Source of the DNA: Burkholderiaceae bacterium
GTDB lineage: Bacteria; Pseudomonadota; Gammaproteobacteria; Burkholderiales; Burkholderiaceae
Reading direction: 5' to 3'
Assembly (NCBI GenBank): GCA_947462685.1
Contig: CANHPL010000005.1
Span: 39,126-103,125 of the forward strand
DNA length: 64,000 nucleotides
Position 1 is the stretch's first letter, and each line of letters starts with the position of its first letter. Both the position numbers and the translations under genes were made by a program. A model generated the notes under the pieces. It saw only the letters and a list, made by a program, of their open reading frames with translations. It made no database searches and was not told where the DNA came from. Below are positions 53,625-63,155 of the stretch, one piece after another.

Positions 53625-56600
53625 GCTTCTACCTCTTTTTCTTCAAACCAACGATAAAGTACAGGTAGCACCAATAATGTTAGTGCCGTTGATGTAATCA
53701 AACCTGCAATCACAACAGCAGCCAATGGACGAGTCACCTCAGATCCTGGACCACCTGAAAATAACATGGGTACTAAAGCAAGCATCGCAACCGTCGCTGT
53801 CATCATTACCGGTCTAAATCGATGTGCACATCCTTGAATAAGCGCGTCTTCCATACTGTAGCCATCTTCTCGCAATTGTTTTATAAACGACACCAAAACG
53901 ACGCCATTCAGTACCGCAATGCCCCAAAGATTAATAAATCCAACAGCTGCCGGGACAGATAAATACTCACCTGATAAAAATAACCCAAAAACGCCTCCAA
54001 TGGAAGCAAATGGTAATACTAAAATAATCAGACTTGCTAAACGTAGGGATTTAAACAACATAAATAGTAGAAACAATATCGCTAAAATGGTGATGGGAAT
54101 AATAATGGTTAAACGATTCATCGCGCGTTGCATATTCTCAAACTGCCCTCCCCATTGCAAGGTATAGCCCACCGGTAATTCAACTGTACTTGCAATTTTT
54201 TCTTGAGCTTCTTGCACAAAGCCACCCAAATCACGACCTTCAACATTTACCCCCACCACAAGTCGTCGCTTCCCAGATTCCCTGGAAATTTGAGCCGGTC
54301 CCTCAACAATCGAAATTTCCGCTAAATCTCGTAATAAAACTTGTACACCATTGGGGGAGTACAAAATAATGTTTTGTATAACATCAATATTATTTCTAAA
54401 ATACGATGGATATCTCAATACCAAAGGAAAACGCCGTTCTCCTTCAAATATGAGACTTGCTTGCTTCCCGCCGACGGCGGTTTCAATCACATCGTTTACG
54501 TCAGAGACATTAATGCCATATCTAGCGATAGCATCTCGATCAATTTTAATATTGAGATAGTTTTGACCAGAGGCTTGTTCGATACGTAAATCATTACTAC
54601 CCTTCATATTTACCAAAATACTTCCAATCTGTGTACCTAATTTTTGAATCTCTACCAAATCCTCACCAAAAATCTTCACGGCTACTTGAGACCGAACTCC
54701 AGAAACCATTTCATCAACTCGTGCTGCTATAGGTTGCGAAATGGCAAGTTCAATACCCGGTAAGTTTTTAATTTTTTCTCTAATTTGTTGTGCAATTTGG
54801 TCTTGACTTAAATCACGTTCGCCCAATGGCTTCAAAGTAACAATTGGATCTGATTCGTTCGGTTGACCCGGGTCAGATGGTGATTCACCCTTCCCCAGAC
54901 GGGATACTGCCATCGCCACACCAGGTATGGTCATAATCCGCTTAATCACCTCAAACTCCAATTTGATTGATTCGTCCAAAGATATATTGGGCGCTCGGAC
55001 TATGACTGGAGTAATCGATCCTTCTTTCATGACTGGAATAAATGACTTACCAAGAAAAGCAAAGCCGATCAAGCTAATCAGTAAAGCAATGATTGAGCGC
55101 TGCACAATCTGTTTAGGGTGATCTAAACTCCAGCGTAAATAACGATCATAAGGAGCCCTTAGTTTCCGGACTAAGGTTGTATCATCCTCACTACCCCCTT
55201 TTAAAATATAAGAACATAAAACGGGTGACAGGGTAAATGAAAGGATTAGGGAAATCGTCAAAGCTATCGCAATCGTAATTGCCATCGGTCCAAACATCTT
55301 ACCTTCCATACCTTCAAGCGATAGCAAAGGCATAAACACCAAGATGATAATGCCAACCCCAAAAAGAACGGGCTTAGCCACCTCAAATGCGGCTTCTAAA
55401 ATAATACGATTTTTAGACTCTCCTAGTTTTAATCTTTCACCAAGCTTTGCATAGGTATTTTCTACAACAACAACGGAGCCGTCCACCATAATACCTATTG
55501 CAATTGCAAGCCCTCCAAGCGACATAAGGTTCGCCGATATGCCGTAACGGTTCATGACGACAAATGTGATTAATGGAGTCAATATCAGTGTCACCACCAC
55601 AATGAGTGAGGAACGAACATCACCTAAAAACAAAAATAGCAAAACAATAACTAATAGAACTCCCTCGATGAGCACCTTCGCCACATTAAACATGGCAGCA
55701 TTAACTAGATCAGTACGGTCATAAAATGGGACAATTTGCAGTCCATCGGGAAGTAGTTTGCCTTGATTGATTTCCTCAACTTTAAATTTAATCCGATTCA
55801 CAACCTCCCTAGCATTACCCCCCCGAATCATTTGTACAATACCTGCAACACTTTCGGTATCACCGTTTTTGATTGCCACGCCCTGACGAATTTCACTGCC
55901 AATTATGACCTCAGCAACATTTTTAACATTTACAGGGATACCATTCACTTCTTTCAAAATTATTTTTTCGATATCCTCGGGCTTTGAAATTAAGCCTAAG
56001 CCACGAATTAAATAGCGCTCAGAATAACTCGGTAACTGCCCGCCACCTGAATTAGCATTGTTACTTGCAAGCGCTCGATAGACTTCAGATAAGTTAATAT
56101 GGTAATGGCGTAATCTTTCAGGATTTACTAATACTTGATATTCTTTTGCATACCCACCTTGCGTATTGATTTCAGCTACGCCTGGAATAGTTCGTAACAT
56201 CGGTCGTACAATCCAATCTTGTATTTCTCGACGCTCACTTAACTCTTCTACCGTCAATGCTCGATGGCGATCCGATGGATGATCTAAGGTATATTGATAA
56301 ATCTCACCTAAACCCGATGAGGGTGGCGCCAATAAAGGGGTAATACCAACTGGCATCTTGGATGCCACTTCGATTAAACGCTCTGTTACCAATTGACGAG
56401 CAAAATAAATATCCGTTTTTTCAGTAAAAACGAGTGTCACAATTGAAAGCCCATTCCGATTCAGTGAGCGCATTTCTGTTAACCCAGGAAGCCCGGTCAT
56501 CCCTAGTTCAATTGGAATTGTTACAAACCGCTCAACCTCCTCAGGTGATCGACCAGAAGCCTCGGCAGCCACCTGAACTTGCACATTAGTTACATCTGGA

Positions 56601-56716
56601 AAAGCATCAACTGACAAGCGTTTGGTGGCTAATAAACCTACAATAAATAAGATGATGGCCATAATAACGACCAACAATCGTTGTTGTAGGGATAAACGAA
56701 CAATTTTTTCAATCAT
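53621..56716 (-). CDS. Heavy-metal efflux RND pump, CzcA/CusA family (1031 aa)
   Basis: Inner-membrane proton-driven pump with twelve helices and two large periplasmic loops. Family marks are the N-terminal RLSVDAFPDVTNVQVQV, PIELGMTGLPGL, the helix-4 signature GGLAIAIGIMVDGSVVVVEN, and FIPVMKEGS. The first Asp of the CzcA-type D-F-G motif is absent, so the metal cannot be assigned; Met residues expected near the Cu/Ag loop also do not stand out. Third gene of a TolC-adaptor-pump operon, five bases from the adaptor. Confidence 0.94.
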   Translation of the reverse strand: MIEKIVRLSLQQRLLVVIMAIILFIVGLLATKRLSVDAFPDVTNVQVQVAAEASGRSPEEVERFVTIPIELGMTGLPGLTEMRSLNRNGLSIVTLVFTEKTDIYFARQLVTERLIEVASKMPVGITPLLAPPSSGLGEIYQYTLDHPSDRHRALTVEELSERREIQDWIVRPMLRTIPGVAEINTQGGYAKEYQVLVNPERLRHYHINLSEVYRALASNNANSGGGQLPSYSERYLIRGLGLISKPEDIEKIILKEVNGIPVNVKNVAEVIIGSEIRQGVAIKNGDTESVAGIVQMIRGGNAREVVNRIKFKVEEINQGKLLPDGLQIVPFYDRTDLVNAAMFNVAKVLIEGVLLVIVLLFLFLGDVRSSLIVVVTLILTPLITFVVMNRYGISANLMSLGGLAIAIGIMVDGSVVVVENTYAKLGERLKLGESKNRIILEAAFEVAKPVLFGVGIIILVFMPLLSLEGMEGKMFGPMAITIAIALTISLILSFTLSPVLCSYILKGGSEDDTTLVRKLRAPYDRYLRWSLDHPKQIVQRSIIALLISLIGFAFLGKSFIPVMKEGSITPVIVRAPNISLDESIKLEFEVIKRIMTIPGVAMAVSRLGKGESPSDPGQPNESDPIVTLKPLGERDLSQDQIAQQIREKIKNLPGIELAISQPIAARVDEMVSGVRSQVAVKIFGEDLVEIQKLGTQIGSILVNMKGSNDLRIEQASGQNYLNIKIDRDAIARYGINVSDVNDVIETAVGGKQASLIFEGERRFPLVLRYPSYFRNNIDVIQNIILYSPNGVQVLLRDLAEISIVEGPAQISRESGKRRLVVGVNVEGRDLGGFVQEAQEKIASTVELPVGYTLQWGGQFENMQRAMNRLTIIIPITILAILFLLFMLFKSLRLASLIILVLPFASIGGVFGLFLSGEYLSVPAAVGFINLWGIAVLNGVVLVSFIKQLREDGYSMEDALIQGCAHRFRPVMMTATVAMLALVPMLFSGGPGSEVTRPLAAVVIAGLITSTALTLLVLPVLYRWFEEKEVEA

Positions 56717-56721
56717 AAAAA

Positions 56722-58056
56722 TTATTTACTATTGAGTTGACGCTTACGTTCAGTATTCAAATGATATGCTCCATCTTGCGCAATTTCTTGACCTTGTGAC
56801 AAGCCAGAAATCACCGGACGATACCCTTTACCTTCAGGCCCAAGCTTGACGGAAATCATTCGGTATTTATCATCGTCGATACGAATATACACATGGTCAT
56901 GATTGTCTTCCCGAAATACTGCACTGATCGGTACGACTAATTTCTCTGTAGGTTGACTCTCAATCAGCATAGTTGCCAACATCCCGGGTTTGATTTGTCC
57001 TGTTTTATTTATAATTTCCATCCGTACCACGACGGTTCGAGTTTGTGGATTAACAATCGAGTCAACGTACTTCACCACGCCTTCAATTTCTTGATTTCGC
57101 AGTGCAGGAATCATGACAGTTGCTTTTTGCCCCTTTCGGATAAAGTATGAGTTACTCTCCGGCACCTCTGAAATAGCCCATAAGGTACTTAAGTCTGCAA
57201 TAGTAAATAAACCATCTGAGGGCTGTACAACTTGCCCTTTATTGATTTTTCTTTCTACAATTTCACCAGGAATTGTCGCCTTTACAAGATTAATTGACTC
57301 GATCACTCCGCTTTGTGCCAAACGATCAATACTTTTTTGATCCATGCCAAACACTCTTAACTCATCGTTCGCGGCTCGGTACTCTGCTCTCGCACTTTTG
57401 GATTCAGCTTCACGCCTTTGTAACTCAGCTAAGGCAATCACGTCCTCCTTAAATAAAATGCGTGCTCGATTGGCCGCTTGTTCAGCTAACTGACTCATAC
57501 TTTTTGCCTTTAGGTAGGCGAGTTGCGATTGCGTTAATTCGGTAGATATAATCTTGGCAAGTACATCTCCTTGTTGCACAATTTGTCCAGGAATGGCCAA
57601 AATTTCAGTTACTCTACCGGTAACATTCGCGCCAATCTTGGAAAGATAAAGCTCATTAAAGTCAATCCGCCCAGATGCTCTTAACTCCTCAACAAAGGGT
57701 ACGATTTGCACAGTACCGTCTACAACCATTTTGCGTAAATCGGAACTTACAATGACAATATTTGGATCTTGCACAGATTTGATGACTTGGGCTTTATCGA
57801 AGATATTGAAATAATGCAGCGCAACTAAACTACCTACAATCCATGGTAATAGGAGTAAGATCGCCTTAAAAAAACGTGGCACTTTATCGTACCAATAGGT
57901 AACCTGTGGAACACTCTGCTCTACTTGATCATGAAAGGATTTATACATTTTTTTTTGATTAACAATTACATCAACAAATAATTTTTGTCGAATAGTCGCA
58001 AATGAGCTAAATAGTGTATTAAAAAACATTCTGATTCGGTTCACCATATTCTCCAT
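56722..58056 (-). CDS. RND efflux periplasmic adaptor (membrane fusion protein, CzcB-like) (444 aa)
   Basis: One N-terminal membrane helix (FKAILLLLPWIVGSLVALHY), a lipoyl-like half (NVTGRVTEILAIPGQIVQQG), a helical hairpin, and a beta-barrel region with TRTVVVRMEI and GMLATMLIES. It connects pump and TolC. The N-terminal region of about 70 residues before the helix is longer than usual. Eight bases separate it from the TolC gene. Confidence 0.92.
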   Translation of the reverse strand: MENMVNRIRMFFNTLFSSFATIRQKLFVDVIVNQKKMYKSFHDQVEQSVPQVTYWYDKVPRFFKAILLLLPWIVGSLVALHYFNIFDKAQVIKSVQDPNIVIVSSDLRKMVVDGTVQIVPFVEELRASGRIDFNELYLSKIGANVTGRVTEILAIPGQIVQQGDVLAKIISTELTQSQLAYLKAKSMSQLAEQAANRARILFKEDVIALAELQRREAESKSARAEYRAANDELRVFGMDQKSIDRLAQSGVIESINLVKATIPGEIVERKINKGQVVQPSDGLFTIADLSTLWAISEVPESNSYFIRKGQKATVMIPALRNQEIEGVVKYVDSIVNPQTRTVVVRMEIINKTGQIKPGMLATMLIESQPTEKLVVPISAVFREDNHDHVYIRIDDDKYRMISVKLGPEGKGYRPVISGLSQGQEIAQDGAYHLNTERKRQLNSK

Positions 58057-58063
58057 CGTAATT

Positions 58064-59440
58064 TCATGGCTGAGTACTCTTTATTTGTAAAAGCCAATCT
58101 GGGCTAGCCCTTAATCTTTGAATCTCCGTAATTACATTAATCAAGTCAAAACGCGACTTAATCAAATCATTGCGAGCTGCTCGAAAGGTTCTTTGGGCAT
58201 CTAAATACTCCAACATGCCGCGCTCTCCATAGCGGTATGAAATCTCTGCGATGCGTCCTGCACTTGCCGCAAGAACGACAACTTCTTGATCAAGTATCTT
58301 GACTTGAGAACTAATCAATTGAAATTGCTGATAAGCAATCTCTAATTGCATTTCTAAATTTTGTGTCTGCAGATTTAATTGATTCTTAGCTTTCGATCGA
58401 TTGGCCTGCGCTTCTGCAATTTGCCCTCTCTTTAAGTCCCAAATCGGTATTTGTACTACCACCCCAAAGAGTCTATCTGTATAACTTGGGTCATTGTATT
58501 GTTGAGCTTTTAGCGACAATTTGGGCAAACGAGCATTTTGCTCACCACTCAAACGATACTCACTTGCTTCAACTTCAGCCTTAGCCCTTTGTAATTCAGG
58601 GCTTTGTTCATAGATTTCTCGCATGAGTTCGGCCAATGGGGGTAAGATTTCTGTCTTTGGCTCTTCTGAAACTACAGTAAAATTGCTCGGCAATTGATGT
58701 CCAACAACTTGCCGCAATTGACTACGCGCTTGCTCTACACGCAAGTTACTCGACTCCACATTGATTTTTGCATTCAAATATTCCGTTTGTGTCCTGATGA
58801 ATTCAAATCGTGCAGTTTCGCCTTGGTCATAGCGGACCTGCATACGGTCTCGTATCTGCTTAGTTAAACTTAAATCTTCCTCGGCAGCTTTGGCCTGAGC
58901 TTGACTGCGCATTAAGTCAAAAAAGCGTTGTTTAACACGCGCAATTAGATCAATCTCAAAAGCAAGACGGGTGGCTTCTGCAGCATTTAAATTAGCTTGC
59001 GCTGCGTTAATTCTGGGCGCACGTGTATAAGGCATATCTAGCGGCTGATGAATGCTCCAAGACGATACATTCCCAACGGGTAAAGATCCTGTGACTGAAC
59101 GCTGCTGTCCCGCATTGAACTCAAATTCTGGATTGGGGATTGCTTTGGCAACGGACAATTGTCCTTGAACGGTTTGATATTGATCTCTCGCCGCTAAAAC
59201 CTGAGGGCTAGATTCTAATGCTATCGAAATCAAATCTTTGGAAGTAAAAGGTTTTTGATTTTGAGAAAAAACCTGTGGACAGAAAAAGGCACACAACCAT
59301 ATCACCAATATGAATCTTAATACCCGCGGGATATTGTAATGATTGGTTATTCTTTTTGACAACATCAACAAATTTAAAAAATCCAATTTGAAATGATGAT
59401 CAAAACTGCGCAAATAGACAATATGGGGAAGCGAATTCAT
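58064..59440 (-). CDS. TolC-family outer-membrane efflux protein (CzcC-like) (458 aa)
   Basis: Signal segment (VLRFILVIWLCAFFCPQVFSQ) and alternating helices with beta segments; typical runs are EATRLAFEIDLIARVKQRFF and YRYGERGMLEYLDAQRTF. Completes the tripartite pump. The start may be ATG 59440 or 59365; neither has a clear SD, and the later one gives the usual signal-peptide length. First gene of the operon. Confidence 0.9.
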   Translation of the reverse strand: MNSLPHIVYLRSFDHHFKLDFLNLLMLSKRITNHYNIPRVLRFILVIWLCAFFCPQVFSQNQKPFTSKDLISIALESSPQVLAARDQYQTVQGQLSVAKAIPNPEFEFNAGQQRSVTGSLPVGNVSSWSIHQPLDMPYTRAPRINAAQANLNAAEATRLAFEIDLIARVKQRFFDLMRSQAQAKAAEEDLSLTKQIRDRMQVRYDQGETARFEFIRTQTEYLNAKINVESSNLRVEQARSQLRQVVGHQLPSNFTVVSEEPKTEILPPLAELMREIYEQSPELQRAKAEVEASEYRLSGEQNARLPKLSLKAQQYNDPSYTDRLFGVVVQIPIWDLKRGQIAEAQANRSKAKNQLNLQTQNLEMQLEIAYQQFQLISSQVKILDQEVVVLAASAGRIAEISYRYGERGMLEYLDAQRTFRAARNDLIKSRFDLINVITEIQRLRASPDWLLQIKSTQP

Positions 59441-59692
59441 AATAAGCCCAAAAAAATGGTCTCGCCTTAAAAATTTACCTACATCCCGGACATTTTAGTC
59501 GTATTGACGAAATATAAGACTCATCTCTGAGTAGGCTACTCCCCGTATGACAATATTAGCATATTCTTAACAAAAATATACTAGGTATAAACAAAATCAA
59601 TCTTTAGGTGTCATTTTTTAAGCACTGGGTCAAAAATCAGGTCAGTTCAATGAATATCCAACACATATCATCCGTATTTAAAATTACTAAGG

Positions 59693-60838
59693 TCAATCTA
59701 TTCTGACTGATTGTAGATAATCTTCATCAATGATCATCCCCCATCCTGGCTCTGTAGGTAAGGTATACATTCCATCTTTAAAGGGTCGCTTGGCTTGATT
59801 CGCAATTAATCGATAAAAGAAAGGATCACGCCATGGAAGCATCACTTCACCATAAATACCATTGGGTACACCTGCCGACATCATTAACCCAAACTGGGGC
59901 TCAAGATGTTGCATCACTTTGACACCAAATGCATGAGCGATATTCGCTACTCTGCGCCATTCAGTTGGCCCACCGCCCCAACTACCATCAAAATTACAAA
60001 TATCAATCGCATTTGCCTGCATTAAATCACGGCAACCAAAGCGTGTTAATTCACTTTGACCTGCAGCGATAGGAACACCTGCAATGGATCGAACTAAAGC
60101 CATTTCTACTCGGTCGTTATCCCATTTACAGGGCTCTTCCACCCAATTGAGATTGAGGTCTTTTGTGATTTTGGCAAATTCAAGGGCTTCTGCAAGGCTC
60201 CAAGCTTGATTGGCATCACAACCCAAAATAAAATCATCACCACCGGCTTTGCGAACTACTTGCGCACGCAAGGCATCTTCTCTCGGGCTCTTCCCACCCA
60301 TCTTTAATTTAAGCCCATGTATCCCAAATGCTTTGAGTTCTTCGACTTCTTGTTGCAGTCCCACTAAATCATCTTTTTCGCGGTAATAACCACCAATGGC
60401 AAATACCCGCACCTGTTTTTGTGCACCTCCCCATAGAAGATTGATGGGAAGATTGACGAGCTTACCAATGGCATCATGCAAAGCGCTATCAATACATGAC
60501 TGCGCTCGAAGGGCAATCCGGCGATCGCGTAAAAATGGCTCGGTGGCTTTGCGCGTTAATAACCAAGCATCCTCAATGGCTGCAACTTCATGGCCAATTA
60601 GCATTGGCGCCATTTCTTGCTGAATCATTTGGATCACAGATGCTTGTAAGGCATCATCATTGCCATTAAAACATTCGCCAACCACCCCAGCATCTGTATG
60701 GATACGGGTCAAAATCGTGCAGCGATGAGAAAGTTTCAAGGTCGAACCTGTCGCAACTTTCTCCATTTTGACTTTTAAAGGGATTGTTTCAATCTGAGTT
60801 ATTTTCGCATTCATCAAAGTCTGTTGTGCACTCATCAT
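59693..60838 (-). CDS. Mandelate racemase / muconate lactonizing family enzyme (381 aa)
   Basis: Third enolase-superfamily enzyme. K-x-K in GLKLKMGG, metal ligands in GCDANQAW, VEEPCKW and GQSELTRF, and His in MQHLEPQFG. N-terminal capping domain contains TILTRIHTDAG. It is 14 bases from the Bug gene upstream and likely metabolises what that protein helps import. Substrate unknown. Confidence 0.88.
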   Translation of the reverse strand: MMSAQQTLMNAKITQIETIPLKVKMEKVATGSTLKLSHRCTILTRIHTDAGVVGECFNGNDDALQASVIQMIQQEMAPMLIGHEVAAIEDAWLLTRKATEPFLRDRRIALRAQSCIDSALHDAIGKLVNLPINLLWGGAQKQVRVFAIGGYYREKDDLVGLQQEVEELKAFGIHGLKLKMGGKSPREDALRAQVVRKAGGDDFILGCDANQAWSLAEALEFAKITKDLNLNWVEEPCKWDNDRVEMALVRSIAGVPIAAGQSELTRFGCRDLMQANAIDICNFDGSWGGGPTEWRRVANIAHAFGVKVMQHLEPQFGLMMSAGVPNGIYGEVMLPWRDPFFYRLIANQAKRPFKDGMYTLPTEPGWGMIIDEDYLQSVRID

Positions 60839-60852
60839 TTTCTTCTATTGAA

Positions 60853-61833
60853 TTACTCAGGTTGTATTTTTAAGTTTTTAATCAGTTGCGCCCATTTTTG
60901 GGATTCTGATTCCATAAACTTACCAAATTCACTAGGATCTAAATAGCCGACTGTGGCGCTTTCATCAGCTAATTTTTTAATTGTTTCTGGTTTGGATAAA
61001 ATATCTGCAATCGTCGTAGACAACTTTTGTATCACGTCAGGAGGCGTTCCTGCTGGCGCCAAAATACCCCACCAATTATCCGCATCATAGCCTTTAAGGC
61101 CGACTTCAGATGCCGTCGGAACATCAGGAAGTACGGGCTGACGTTTATTACCGCTCACAGCAAGAGGTCTTAGTCGATCGGATTTTATCAATGACAAGCT
61201 TTGCAAAATGGTCCCAACTGAGATTTGGGCATGGCCAGCAACCACATCAGCAAGCGCTGCACCTGCACCTTTATAAGGGATGTGCACCAATTGCAAACCA
61301 GCTTGACTGGCAAACATTTCGCTGACTAAATGCTGAGAACTGCCAACGCCTGAGGAAACAAAATTGATCTGGCCTGGTCTAGCTTTGACATAGGCAATCA
61401 GTTCAGGGAGGGTTTTAACCGGTAAGCCAGGATATACGCTGATCACCTGCGGAGCACTACCTAGTCTGGCAATTGGAGAAAAATCTTTCATCGGGTGATA
61501 GGCTAATTTTTTATACAAGGAGGCATTTGCCGTGTGCGGTGTAGAAATCAATAACAGGGTGTAACCATCAGGCTTAGCCTTGGCGACAAGGTCGGTACCC
61601 AATGTACCGCCAGCACCACCACGGTTATCCACTACAAAGGGCTCACCTAAGCGTTTTTGTAATTGATCAGCAATAAAGCGACCCACAATATCATTACTTC
61701 CTCCAGTAGCAAAAGGAATCACTAATCGAACTGCACGGTTAGGGTACGCACTATCAGCACTCACCAGGCTTGGGGATGACACTGCTAGTAATAACAATGT
61801 CCAAAACAAGTGACGGAAGGAATTTTTCAGCAT
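60853..61833 (-). CDS. Bug/TctC-family solute-binding protein (326 aa)
   Basis: Signal peptide (FWTLLLLAVSSPSLVSA), YPNRAVRLVIPFATGG, SNDIVGRFIA, GGAGGTLGTDLVAKAKPDGYT and VHIPYKGAG. The frame is open to 61872, but ATG 61833 gives a normal signal peptide. Same-strand partner of the enolase-superfamily gene; divergent from the next Bug gene. Confidence 0.92.
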   Translation of the reverse strand: MLKNSFRHLFWTLLLLAVSSPSLVSADSAYPNRAVRLVIPFATGGSNDIVGRFIADQLQKRLGEPFVVDNRGGAGGTLGTDLVAKAKPDGYTLLLISTPHTANASLYKKLAYHPMKDFSPIARLGSAPQVISVYPGLPVKTLPELIAYVKARPGQINFVSSGVGSSQHLVSEMFASQAGLQLVHIPYKGAGAALADVVAGHAQISVGTILQSLSLIKSDRLRPLAVSGNKRQPVLPDVPTASEVGLKGYDADNWWGILAPAGTPPDVIQKLSTTIADILSKPETIKKLADESATVGYLDPSEFGKFMESESQKWAQLIKNLKIQPE

Positions 61834-62102
61834 GGGGATCGTCTCGAATAGAAAATAATGTTGATGTTTCACTCTATTTTATTACACCTAGTGAAAAATC
61901 TATCAATTAACCAATGTCTTCGTATCTGATCCCCATAAACATGATTGCTTTCATCTGGATGGAAAATGGCTAGATCGCTTTAGGGAAGATAATTGAGCTA
62001 TAGTATTTAAAATTTCCGTTTCACGGTCGATATCTTTTAAGGCAGATTCGTATTAATTTGCGATAATTGATCAACTATTCATTCATATTTTGGAGACTTA
62101 CA

Positions 62103-63119
62103 TTGATATCAGATCAATTTCTTTTTGACGTTCGTAAAAAATTACTTGTAGTGACTATGTTGGCTGCACAAGGCATGGCTCTGCTTTTTAGTCTAAGTGC
62201 GCAATCCCAAACTCAAGCGAACTATCCGAATAAACAGATTCAATTCATTGTGCCTTTTCCACCGGGTGGGCCTGCCGATGTGCAAGCACGAATTATTGGT
62301 CAAAAATTGAGTGCTCGCTGGAAACAACCTGTCCTCATTGATAATCGTCCTGGTGCGGGTGGTAGTATTGGCGCTGAATTCGTTGCCAGAGCCCCTGCTG
62401 ATGGCTATACGTTTTTATACACAACGTCTGGTCCGATTAGCGTGAATCCTATTTTTAGTAACTCCTCGTTTGATCCTCTGAAAAATTTATCCTCCGTGAT
62501 TCTGACTTCGACACTCTCGAGTGTGATGGTCGTTAACCCATCAATGAATATCAAAAGTATCAATGAACTCATTCAATATGCAAAAGAAAACCCTGGAAAA
62601 TTAAACTACGCAAGTTCTGGCAATGGGAGTACAAGTCATTTATCGATGGAGCAATTTAATCGCTTAGCGGGTGTGCAAATTACTCGGATTCCTTATAAGG
62701 GTGCGGCGCCAGCGATTAATGATCTTCTTGGTGGGAATGTGCAAGTCATGCTTATGGGATTAACATCTGTCTTGCCTTTTCTCGAATCTGGCAAGCTTAC
62801 AGCAATTGGTGTTTCGAGTTTAAAACCATCGCCACTCGCACCTAAAATACCTACGATTGCATCGAGTGGTATGAATGGTTTTGAAGCAAGTAACTGGTTA
62901 GGTGTCTTTGCACCCCCAAATACCCCAGAAGAAATTATTAACAAAATGAATATAGAAATCTACGCCATCATGAAACTGCCCGATGTGAAAGAACGGCTTT
63001 TTAAAGAGGGCTTTGAACCGATGCCGACGTATTCGCCTCCGCAATTTAAAGAGTTTATCCAAAAGGATATAGCGAAGTGGTCAAAAATTATTAAAGAGTC
63101 AAATATCACGACTGATTAA
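62103..63119 (+). CDS. Bug/TctC-family solute-binding protein (338 aa)
   Basis: Signal peptide (VVTMLAAQGMALLFSLSAQSQ), YPNKQIQFIVPFPPGG, PADVQARIIG, PGAGGSIGAEFVARAPADGYT and RIPYKGAAP. A TTG start at 62103 is supported by GGAG seven bases upstream; the earlier ATG at 62067 lacks an SD. Followed by the MmgE/PrpD gene in the same direction. Confidence 0.9.
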   Translation: MISDQFLFDVRKKLLVVTMLAAQGMALLFSLSAQSQTQANYPNKQIQFIVPFPPGGPADVQARIIGQKLSARWKQPVLIDNRPGAGGSIGAEFVARAPADGYTFLYTTSGPISVNPIFSNSSFDPLKNLSSVILTSTLSSVMVVNPSMNIKSINELIQYAKENPGKLNYASSGNGSTSHLSMEQFNRLAGVQITRIPYKGAAPAINDLLGGNVQVMLMGLTSVLPFLESGKLTAIGVSSLKPSPLAPKIPTIASSGMNGFEASNWLGVFAPPNTPEEIINKMNIEIYAIMKLPDVKERLFKEGFEPMPTYSPPQFKEFIQKDIAKWSKIIKESNITTD

Positions 63120-63155
63120 ATCCGAACAACCATGAAGAATAAATAGGAGATCGTC

